Shown one piece after another: positions 48,101-52,917 of a DNA stretch of 64,000 nt. Positions within the stretch are counted from its first letter, which is position 1. Each line of letters begins with the position of its first letter. Position numbers and translations under genes: made by a program. The notes beneath the pieces are model-generated. The model did not search any database. It worked only from the letters and a program-made list of their open reading frames with translations, and was not told the DNA's origin. Location of the stretch: contig NZ_JAFREP010000013.1 in the NCBI RefSeq assembly GCF_017377855.1, positions 248,001-312,000 on the forward strand, given 5' to 3'. The stretch comes from Acanthopleuribacter pedis (lineage in GTDB: Bacteria > Acidobacteriota > Holophagae > Acanthopleuribacterales > Acanthopleuribacteraceae).

Positions 48101-49098
48101 TGGATCGACAGGGTTAGCGGCGATCCATTGAGATAGCCGTCAAAGCGACCGTCGCTGTTGCTGACGGCGGTAACCGAGGTCGTTGGGGAACTCAGGACAA
48201 CAGGGACCCCCGCCAGGGGGTAACCCGTCGCATCATCTAATACTTGGCCGAAGACAAACAAAGGAAAATCCACCGGTACCGACTGATCCCGTTCCAGCAC
48301 ATTTCCGTACCGATCACGGGCACGGTAAGAAACCGGGACAAAATCGCGATCACCGGCGTGGGTAAAGGTTTGGGAAAAAACGCTTCCATCGGCAACACGA
48401 AAAACCTCAACCCCGGCCACACTCAGGGTTTGCTGCACCAACGCGTCGGGATTTTCCGGGGTGACGGCGACGGAATAGGCCCCAAAAGCGGCGATCCGTT
48501 GCGGCAGATTGAGGACGACCTCGGGTTCAGCCGCGCGATGGTAAACAGAGACGACGCGTTCGCGTTGGTTGCCCGCGGCATCCGAAAGCAGGTAGGAAAA
48601 ATCATTGCGACCTTCACGCAAGGGAAGATCGCGATCAAAAAACTGGAAGCCGTTTAAGGCAACGGGAACACCATCCCGCGTAAGGGTCAGCGCCTCGGGG
48701 ACATTGTCGCCCACCCGACCAAAAACGGTCACCTGGGTTTGGTTGGTGTAAAAAGGCAGCGCGGGTTGATCCACCACCAGGCTGGGCGCGGTTTGGTCAA
48801 AGACCAAGGAATGTTTGAAGGTTTGCGCGGGTAGGGTGGGGTGAGAAACGCGAAAGAGGAGCGTATTCACACCTTCAACCAAGGGGATGTGCACCGAAAA
48901 ATGGCCGGCGGCGTCCAGGGAAACTGGATTGCCGTTGAGCAACAAACCCGCGGAGGTGGGCGTAACCACCCCGGTCAGGGCGGCGCCGGCGGTGGTCTGG
49001 AAGCGATCAAAAGGGTGCAGTTCAAGGTTGACCGCATCCTGAGTCAAACTAAAGCCGGGCATAAGGAGAAAAGCAAAAACGAGGAGAACACGCTGCAT
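36166..49098 (-). CDS. Giant Sec-exported Rhs polymorphic toxin (4310 residues)
   Basis: ATG 49098 has GGAGG seven bases upstream and opens a signal peptide (QRVLLVFAFLLMPGFSL). Residues ~20-1500 are beta domains: bacterial Ig-like (TQVTVFGRVGDN), a carboxypeptidase-regulatory unit near 310 (VFGQVLDDATGYPLAGVPVV) and an SbsA-like Ig domain near 1470 (SVDPYPDQDDVFPTDPIVV). YD/Rhs repeats run ~2460-3900, and the core ends YASGNPVLFFDPNGL near 3968. A ~340-residue tip follows, with a polyproline linker (~4153) and a last ~150-residue domain containing AVERVGKLLNTSTNDLAW, of unknown activity. Rhs cores form shells that carry a toxic tip to neighbouring cells. There is no PAAR or VgrG domain, so delivery is by Sec and probably the cell surface, not type VI spikes. 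Confidence 0.9.
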   Translation of the reverse strand: MQRVLLVFAFLLMPGFSLTQDAVNLELHPFDRFQTTAGAALTGVVTPTSAGLLLNGNPVSLDAAGHFSVHIPLVEGVNTLLFRVSHPTLPAQTFKHSLVFDQTAPSLVVDQPALPFYTNQTQVTVFGRVGDNVPEALTLTRDGVPVALNGFQFFDRDLPLREGRNDFSYLLSDAAGNQRERVVSVYHRAAEPEVVLNLPQRIAAFGAYSVAVTPENPDALVQQTLSVAGVEVFRVADGSVFSQTFTHAGDRDFVPVSYRARDRYGNVLERDQSVPVDFPLFVFGQVLDDATGYPLAGVPVVLSSPTTSVTAVSNSDGRFDGYLNGSPLTLSIHHPDYVPLQRRAAVTRGGGLRFHDIRLTARGAAQSLALPVDLPGVALTLSGFSGSVQAGLFGEQALPLLLPLGWSPLKGFALLGAEGRGRVLGSVQLERGPPAGTPLVLLQQEGANWRVVAVSSAAGTRLDIDVPDVGAGSWLVAAPDVGMAVPAVGDRLQRTALHPSSYTDFRSIKTDPEVVSPSQEAATNVSLVASGDFPSGSHAVIFADEIRQTYDGGSDLPAYPLDVQLYRVPGENQAVGTLSFKMRTSADGGRTRSATTAFRPVSGQLPAENFSYNNTFDQDGLHFDFGPQPAGGLPPRAVQLRGNPALTLSLPVGATQLAMFRADFSQPLTGAPQLAYARSAGGSVLLLRHDTDRWVLAAVFVHEDGSWRNEPTQTEMTTSAAYALVHLSEAVSELRGTVRTNGTAQPGTFLSSDFHPWFGRAGDDGRYRFFVHQRDSAQTLRAFDPVSQRLATVDLPVTSGRDLLAPLDVALAMPEFSLLQVEPEQRPLLVPPWQIIRLNFSRALAADQTVWSQAVRLSDGNQDIPLTLRYHAAKYQLQVRSTALLPDRDYQLHIATSLLSADGAKLEQAVTLPFATQTRAMDQTLDLARFYLALENGNITLIAPGGSYPHRSQLIVLNQNTADSWTNTLLSGGFSMVLDGEPGDVFSLALTTPDGKQHRRLLDSVRTGPNQVRLGFSETRLELGDTVLKVRAGRDGFGREVQFAGFALDQAKALREQVAPLAGLAHDPLDAVTINIVDGGGPFTLELAYERPIHQELPPGNLGLLQFTKDVTAPLNPYQPEVTGLFTTAQVVTESTVADQPQGKNKLGKAGFVTVAAYGLFQLTLQAASTQLLLDYAWSSQYVHSLREPADHYQGNRADLNYLIERGLTPFWWGNHRTLGEGRANGFLPINGAAVYDIVRAGNSVSYYYRGTTGFQGHLKVPYSGAGFYGAGLVGTDPFTGEVLNAEGKWIPHYDLLFRWLEPGQTPNQAEMNIAWSVVERLADEEDAEVVVLEDDTEILRRHGYFERPEVPSDPRGPRFERGLRLVVSSDQEIDHFIVNVSGLPSVRVDESNSTAQNAFNMEYDWFGVPPTGRILKIEALIYPSDGATYPMQTFRRTLLIRDAEIQTLNDPENKPTVLSVDPYPDQDDVFPTDPIVVQFTESVRNVATTHVVLTDEAAHEIDLLLLDADLLPIDAADWVSTLYILPTEALRFDAGYKLELKNLRDQNGDGLIHFDAENREQPGFTSEFKTRKTDPIPLNAGGTLRRASAGLQNLTFHLGPVAQGDEGSMKLYVEDTTREPKARLATVNLTAAGVHFPDMEVFAPVALGTPPGSELQGLGHQPGARRYQVVPQGTVVVITYWSSFTKNHQMVLLRYNDGAFQTLYRMGVPGAGALGGISQIGPYLLMGFYDLSPVGPVGYTEVIDMRDFVNRLQVLADGVNGGRGVLPLYRYREEWNKTEKSRYNHPRGAVDVCGFLRTDRTGRDLSFSVSGLAYPGVNKIVPRGNIPIAPVQGYYDPEAVLAAAYPVVSGAGEPAPNAPGRYGGGHLLTGAVQGLRYRRGTDLVTRDLALFHERPPIADGGSLVHVYELPDEIRLDQRAKPTLHLKTLDAVDMAVDRHFGLIALSFNERGRAVTKVWALQTLFDHVSEQLSEEDVELPLEIDLADPENAGLVFWEVDNEVLNDLDPFGEHLAFYHGRLSFSSRDEAEQVLHEVTLVPVNYRSQGWLTYDLASWQASEKDNADRDADDPLRYMPQGVLYATDLPDLGREGFTGFHMETGSWGIELEQGESLQLKMVGPGIDFEYQSGIRHTAGMVAFNTTELTEHLSEGNNAVDLRRGGYLHLKWEYEIYKNLSVQKKDTVDFLVVYRQPATRYLDGHRFAGPIDLLSRTPELHDTDVPVPGIDPRLDLSPSRAYAWEYALGTGLYGVGMLDPQKLYASVPIWWRAGLLPNQPSDIGDDTKPMIQLQLEQPGVFLLQGELNDDLDQVGFYSDPFSSFNHDPENNEWRFNHLGNALYRVVGARTFPDLYGTFKKLNEGLSLGAEQEIKGSSEIVRRMFYPVVREAGDSDTPGSFYTALKEQVRKDKPWENEFWASGERAERHPRLIVDKPNDGGGKRQLERKYKQLPQGMVIETQQENGLEIEYTYDDEGYLTEAAVKAPGDTRTMVYGWEALENEDGDPIELGDFTLKRLTKVEKIRNQDERELLMQLSYLGKRNLYVDRINYGLCDKLITPATDDSTGRPTKISVSGCDTFTSSVSFAEVNGLLLSSGWSPGGDFDFTTTWEQKDLQAVQHPDEAVRNVNFSLLGWFITADSYLDRRIETNEHGLVSSISSHNRTKTLTYMSLPERWMEPSSLVDGDVTWTFSYPDKTTYVGSDSISGDSLTTYFSDSGVPVRTEGPTGLIQGSETTQKYLPIGGQRDSKREKTVLSFDGTSKHTKWTFNRFAEVVGGDRLGTLSLIDRDPMGRVTRAETGKKILTFAYESVENRRQVTNERLATAERWVERFDERGLLREMNGVSPVSNTISMTYDPLGRMVTAVSSDGPTSGTISFAYFEDTDIVIGVTGPGGVSKSLTVVKGPEGILVTEGGVSISGQTDREPSTIRTGLMEQQRELPGIGLATTMFDGFGRAFETSGGGGRQTTHYQERQIDSQNEFSKSNSSLRFMDSYGNQQLLTREDEKSGNSFTIQSTLSAVENSFLYATDQGGQLSNLKLNGEGEIEEIRLGERLVTFREYHASGSPGRIEFGREGTTSVASLTTIFDDHGRPVAGTDPNGQSWSLTYNNSGQVDTFTNPRGVLYHYEYHPELGILNRVSTNEPNRSGLELELFVRGADGAGLLSGRFGNWLGRQQTIKLNIAEGQKGITLTDSANSGRDPERERTWSLRFLEGSGLLTQSLGPDGIASYNHQDFGNQTEVSRPSGETMMREINGFGSLLRQGQNGLIQLEIRRDNRERITGMRTPERDIRVTYNDAADTLSRVDGLEEPIVFSGFNHLGQPESVNIGNGRLVMNLEYHQGGRLSCLTQKTIGGQTMRGTYSTLGDLTSIKVGNQEPIEYSYNRWGGVASLTYKDQEYSVFGSGYPQKLSFPGDISADVDSRGRLIEIKRPGLALKEITYSDDGQQDKILFGGSLVRDYDYVGGYLREIRLLNPSGTEDLYQYQYDDHGRRTSILENGTILAGWTYPDLSSIMAQSSSNRLGEGKRPLAYTDGNGINYDYHYDAYGYLNRVALSGGPTFHYRYDQSGRLLELQSSGMAVSYSGWSEGLPATMRWGDGTTFRIDRESENTLQRIAETSDVFVLDLTWRQSDDGDDLCEVVGNRDRRITRIERKAGTFTEIIEPGYSAEEILTDVTIYRNSQGVTDVIQENYGSVHNQLLGGITRALNNQVLLNELLATEAGADNRRVYQSIGSPGTGAGTGTDHYSYDPVFGNLSQIDRRDGSVRTFIWDGFRRLRQIHDDGNLTASYSYDHQFRRIRAATRHNPLPLAFAYEGSKVIAIGLYEGIGRVQWTHAVGQGPMGPAFIKDLTGGGMDYYIFSDHLGTPLAYKNTHTGTVYLSPLSPWGNSLANAPTRGSPFTNQNFTLPPDSIFPTVPLGISGHLFDIDTGLTYMHNRYYSSDLGHFLNPDFRAPNLYDPRTFTEPYAYASGNPVLFFDPNGLISTGQAIDQELDLLVKEFVEAETTAMKLASGSLVMAQGTLKAAYKLLDIATWGGTERLSKSTDDYLIGRTDGSTFANQAAGHTATIIAGSASTVFTGGLASGVVAKLGVTGIRGNAFAAGAVTATVDTFGMDVTGILGGSKDDFLGWEHYALNASFGGGGGFLVGSILKKYHEVRKAFQPPPPPPPVVEPPGSFSFDSDDLVYGLSSSYRIIRHPRTGEELNFLIYDPIRDYSKRYGGSALMDTPGGQAVERVGKLLNTSTNDLAWTLSKLEMERVLHHPRTLRFVLDGIEEIDKILLGKGSYSHSVTSKELRYIHSNWSRFKNKVKFYENGLEVKPPWIK

Positions 49099-49486
49099 CA
49101 CTACCTCCAACATAGGAGCGAGCCACAAAAAAAACATCCAAAACAAAACGAAAAACAACAAGAATCAAAAACAAAGCCGGCAATCCAGGCGGATCACATC
49201 GCGTAAACACCGATGCGAAGGCAACGTATTCACGGCCGGTACCGCCAAAATTCCAGGCCAAAAATAATAAAGAAAGGGTTGATGGAACATACCACGAAAA
49301 GACCCTCGCGAAAAAAGAATCAACGGCTAATGCGGTGAAAGGCGTAGCAAACCATGCGTCCACGAACCTACGGCAGGGATGCGGCCCATCGTTTTCACAA
49401 AAATACGAAGGATGCCCGCCCATCCTCGCCACCAACGGGCGGGGCATGAGAATGCGTCGCAGGAATGTAAAACTTGGATCATGGGC
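49099..49486. other. 388-bp gap between divergent rhs and tetR genes
   Basis: Contains the GGAGG of the Rhs gene at its left end and must hold the Rhs promoter. An open frame upstream of the Rhs ATG encodes hydrophobic residues in frame with the signal peptide (to 49161), but the GGAGG favours 49098. No gene seen. Confidence 0.4.
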
Positions 49487-49515
49487 TTGCTTATAAGTAA
49501 ACACTTACTTATTAT
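49487..49515 (+). promoter_or_regulatory. tetR promoter with palindromic operator in its spacer
   Basis: TTGCTT (49487-49492) and TATTAT (49510-49515) are 17 bases apart. The spacer holds TAAGT-AAAC-ACTTA (49494-49507), an inverted repeat with a four-base centre. The same TAAGT-N4-ACTTA is upstream of the LolA-like gene. A repressor bound here would block RNA polymerase, consistent with autoregulation by the TetR protein. Confidence 0.7.
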
Positions 49516-49532
49516 TCCTGTCGGAGGCTCGA

Positions 49533-50252
49533 ATGACCAAACAAACGCGCTTAAGCGCGGAACAACGCAGAAATTCGATCATCGCCGCCGCCTTGCCACT
49601 GTTTTCGTATCAGGGCTTTAACGGGACCACCACCAAACAAATCGCGGAGAAAGCGGGCGTCTCGGAAGCCCTGCTCTACCGCCACTTCCCCTCCAAGGAA
49701 CACCTTTTCTCAGAGATTCAGGGCGGACTTTGCGACCAGACCCACCGCTTCTCCGAAATCATCCAAAGCCTTGAGCCATCTACCTCCACCCTGGTCAACA
49801 GCGTCCATTTTTTACTGTCGGTGGTGTTCATCGGCGAACAAGACGCGCAACTCGCGGAAACCGATCCCCACCTCTACATCCCACGACTGATTACCCAGAG
49901 CTTGCTCGAAGACGGCACTTTTGCCCGCACCTTCTGGGACACCCACATCGAACTTTGGACCGAAAAATGGGAAGCCTGCGTCCACGCCTCGGTTGCGGCG
50001 GGCGATATGGTCGATCCCGGCGTGGATCCAGTACTGCGCTGGTGGTTTACCCATCACCTCGCCATGTCTCTACGTCTGGTTCACTTACCACCCAAACCCG
50101 CGGTTGATTACGGCTTCGAACGCGCCGAAATCCTCGACCAGGCAGCGCGCTTTTCCCTGCGTGGTTTCGGCCTCAAAGACGAAGCCATCAAGGCCCATTA
50201 CAACCCCGCCATGCTGCGGTTCTTCACCGAAACGCTGTTTGGCTCGGCTTAA
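49533..50252 (+). CDS. TetR-family transcriptional repressor
   Basis: A 239-residue TetR regulator. The helix-turn-helix is at ~31-51 (TTKQIAEKAGVSEALLYRHFPSKEHLF); the ligand-binding helical domain fills the rest and contains ARTFWDTHIELWTEKWEACV. GGAGG is seven bases before the ATG. It lies upstream of, and on the same strand as, a lipoprotein-sorting/porin/RND export set. The shared palindrome upstream of both units suggests it represses itself and the exporter and is released by a hydrophobic ligand. The ligand is unknown. Confidence 0.93.
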   Translation: MTKQTRLSAEQRRNSIIAAALPLFSYQGFNGTTTKQIAEKAGVSEALLYRHFPSKEHLFSEIQGGLCDQTHRFSEIIQSLEPSTSTLVNSVHFLLSVVFIGEQDAQLAETDPHLYIPRLITQSLLEDGTFARTFWDTHIELWTEKWEACVHASVAAGDMVDPGVDPVLRWWFTHHLAMSLRLVHLPPKPAVDYGFERAEILDQAARFSLRGFGLKDEAIKAHYNPAMLRFFTETLFGSA

Positions 50253-50298
50253 GCACCCCCCTATAAAACGCCCCCCCATGCAACATTCTCTCACTAAC

Positions 50299-50312
50299 TA
50301 AGTATGCACTTA
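50299..50312 (+). promoter_or_regulatory. Second TAAGT-N4-ACTTA operator
   Basis: TAAGT (50299-50303), ATGC, ACTTA (50308-50312) is a perfect inverted repeat with the same arms and spacing as the site in the tetR promoter, 29 bases before the LolA-like ATG. The arms match exactly; the central four bases differ. Confidence 0.7.
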
Positions 50313-50340
50313 CGAACTTATCCAAAAGGAGGCCTTTCTA

Positions 50341-51116
50341 TGAAGGCGGCTGTACTGGCTTTAAGCATCGCACTCACCTTGGGCGCCCTGCCCCTCGCGG
50401 CCCAGAGCCCGGAGAAAAAAGGTCTGGAGATCGCCAAAGAAAACGAAAAAATGAACGACGGTTTTGTCGGTGAATACGCCGAGATGACGATGGTTCTGAT
50501 CAACGCCCACGGTGACCGCATCGAACGCAAGATGACCACCCAAACCCGCGAGACCAAACGCGAGGGCGATCAATCGGTGTCTTTGTTCCTCTGGCCGGCC
50601 GATGTGAAAGGCACCAAGATGCTGACGTGGACCTACAAAAAGAAAGACGACGATCAGTGGCTTTACCTGCCCGCGCTGAAACGGGTCAAACGGATCAGCT
50701 CGCGCAACAAGTCCGGCGCCTTTATGGGTAGCGAGTTCGCTTACGAGGACTTGGGTAGCCAGGAAGTGGAGAAGTTTAAACACAAGTGGTTGGAAGATAC
50801 GCGGTTGGACGGCCGTGAGGTGTGGAAACTGCAGCGGATTCCCGTCAGTCGGAAAAGTGGTTACAGCAAACAGATTACCTGGGTCGACAAGGAATACCAC
50901 AACCCCCTCAAAACGGAGTACTACGACCGCAAGGGCGAGTTGATGAAAACGGCGACCTTCCGCGATTACCGCAAGCTGGGGGAGCACTGGCGCGTTCACG
51001 AAATTGAGATGAACAACCACCAAACCAAAAAATCGTCGATTATCACCTGGTCCAAACGCGAGGTCGGCAAAGATTACGACGAATACGAATTCGAAAGCGA
51101 CAGCTTGGTGAACTAA
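50341..51116 (+). CDS. Outer-membrane lipoprotein-sorting protein, LolA-like
   Basis: A 258-residue periplasmic protein with signal peptide (KAAVLALSIALTLGALPLAA, residues 2-21). It shows the LolA-like/DUF4292-type pattern found in RND export clusters: repeated amphipathic beta-strands such as MTMVLINAHGDRIERKM, VSLFLWPADVKGTKMLTW and QWLYLPALKRVKRISSRNK, then WVDKEYHNPLKTEYYD. Such proteins carry hydrophobic cargo through the periplasm to the outer membrane. AAAGGAGG lies eight bases before the ATG, and the operator is 29 bases upstream. The next genes encode an outer-membrane barrel and an RND transporter, so the set probably exports one lipid-like substrate. Confidence 0.88.
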
Positions 51117-51500
51117 GCAACACGGCGCTTGGTCACGCCCCGTGAAGGGGTTGATCAAACGCGGTAACGGGCTGGGAAAACATCGGATTTATCCCTCATT
51201 CCTTTTTCCAAGCCCAGCTTTTCCCAGGTAATTGGTAGAATCGACCCCATCACATGCGTTTTGACCCGAAATGCGCTCTTTACGGCGAAAAAACGAACGG
51301 GTGATGGGCCGTGGCAGCAACCTTCCACGCCGCCCACACACTTTTCGCCGTCTCGCGCGCGTCTCGGGCCCGCTCCTTGGAACGGGTGTTGGCAACGGAA
51401 CCCTCCGCCCAACACCGTGCCTGTTCCAGGCGGGTACCGCGATTTGGACGATCACGGCGCCCGCTCGCCCTCGATTCTCACCCATGTTGGAGGACCCCTC
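51117..51500. other. 384-bp gap between LolA-like and outer-membrane genes
   Basis: Contains an imperfect inverted repeat (GGGCTGGGAAAA at 51169-51180 with TTTTCCAAGCCC at 51204-51215) that may act as an attenuating terminator. No gene is convincing. GGAGG at its right end serves the next gene. Confidence 0.4.
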
Positions 51501-52802
51501 ATGAACCCGCACCAGCCAAGTCGAACCCGCAAATCGAATCTTGGTCTTTGGATCCTATCCCTTTGCCTGTTTCCGCTTTGTGCTGTCGACGCCTTCGCCA
51601 ACCTGCGTTTTAAAGGGGAAGTCGCGCTCGAGAGCCGTCAATTCACCGACGACGACAACGATGAAACCACCGATGCCGGTGCCGCGCTGTTCACCCGGCT
51701 GGAAGCCACCTTCAAGCGCCGCCGCTGGCGCGCCTCGGTGCGCGGGATCGCCCGTTACGACGTCGAAGACGACAACCGCGAGATCTACGCGATTGAAGAG
51801 GCCTGGATTGGCTACCGCGGCCGCGGATGGGAATTCCGCTCCGGTTACCAAATGCTGAACTGGACCGCCACCGAAGCCTTCCACCCGGCCGACTTCATCA
51901 ACAGCCGTAACTACGACAGCAACATCGAAAATGCCGAGAAGTTGGGCGAATTGATGATCTCTCTACGCAAGAGTTTGGGTCGTGGGGCGCTAACCTTTTA
52001 TTATATGCCGCGTTTCGAGGAGCCGGAATTTCCCGGACCCAGTTCACGGCTTTCACTGGTTCCCGACGGGTTCGACCTGGGTCCCTACCGTATTTGGGAG
52101 GACGACGGCGATTTAACCCGCGACAAAAACGTGAATCAGTGGGGCGGCCGGTTTACGCAAACCCTCGACAACGTCGACCTCAGCCTGCATTACATCGATC
52201 ATATCGAACGCAATCTACCGATTGTCGTCCCCCTCGACGAAGACGATTTTCCCGACCCCGACGGCACCCTGGCGATTCCCATCTACCAGCGGGTGATTGA
52301 TGTCGGCGGTACCTATCTGCAAATCATGGGTCCCTGGATCGCAAAGGTCGAGTTCTCTCACAAGAACTTTGTCAAACCCGACGGTTTTTCACTGCTGCCG
52401 GAAATCTCCGATCACGGCCAAGCGGCTTTTGGTTTGGAATACGGCTGGGCCACCGGAAGCGGCGCCGACGTGGTGTTGCTCTTTGAAGCCCAGGGTTTGA
52501 TTGGTCCCGGCAAGGAACGCCGCGCCGAGCTCAACACGTTCCAACGCGACGTGTTGCTGGGCTACAGCCACGCCTGGAACGACACCATGGACCGCCAGTT
52601 GTTGGTCACGGTCATCCACGATGTGGAGCGCAGCAACGAAACGCTGATCAACGCCCGTTATTCCCAACGACTGACCGACACTTGGAAAATTCAGGGCGGT
52701 TTCCGCATCGTGGAAGCACCGCCCAAGGAAGAAGACGCGGTGGGTCTGGAGCTGCTACACGAGGCCAACCAAGTCTATCTGACCCTTACCCGATTCTTCT
52801 AA
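51501..52802 (+). CDS. Outer-membrane beta-barrel protein of the exporter cluster
   Basis: With ATG 51501 (GGAGG seven bases upstream) the product has 433 residues. A signal peptide (LGLWILSLCLFPLCAVDAFA) precedes alternating beta-strands typical of a porin-like barrel of the DUF1302/alginate-export style, for example RRWRASVRGIARYDVE and WEFRSGYQMLNWTATEAFHP, and it ends with an aromatic terminus (YLTLTRFF). It probably forms the outer-membrane exit for the RND pump, as LolA-like/barrel/MMPL triples do in other Gram-negatives. Confidence 0.8.
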   Translation: MNPHQPSRTRKSNLGLWILSLCLFPLCAVDAFANLRFKGEVALESRQFTDDDNDETTDAGAALFTRLEATFKRRRWRASVRGIARYDVEDDNREIYAIEEAWIGYRGRGWEFRSGYQMLNWTATEAFHPADFINSRNYDSNIENAEKLGELMISLRKSLGRGALTFYYMPRFEEPEFPGPSSRLSLVPDGFDLGPYRIWEDDGDLTRDKNVNQWGGRFTQTLDNVDLSLHYIDHIERNLPIVVPLDEDDFPDPDGTLAIPIYQRVIDVGGTYLQIMGPWIAKVEFSHKNFVKPDGFSLLPEISDHGQAAFGLEYGWATGSGADVVLLFEAQGLIGPGKERRAELNTFQRDVLLGYSHAWNDTMDRQLLVTVIHDVERSNETLINARYSQRLTDTWKIQGGFRIVEAPPKEEDAVGLELLHEANQVYLTLTRFF

Positions 52803-52917
52803 CGTCCCCCCCCTGCGCCGACGGCAACCGGACGCCGCCGGGGCACCACTTCTCAATCCGATTCGGTTAGCCCCGTCCATCACACCGACTCGGACCCCGT
52901 TCTAAGGAGCATGTGAT

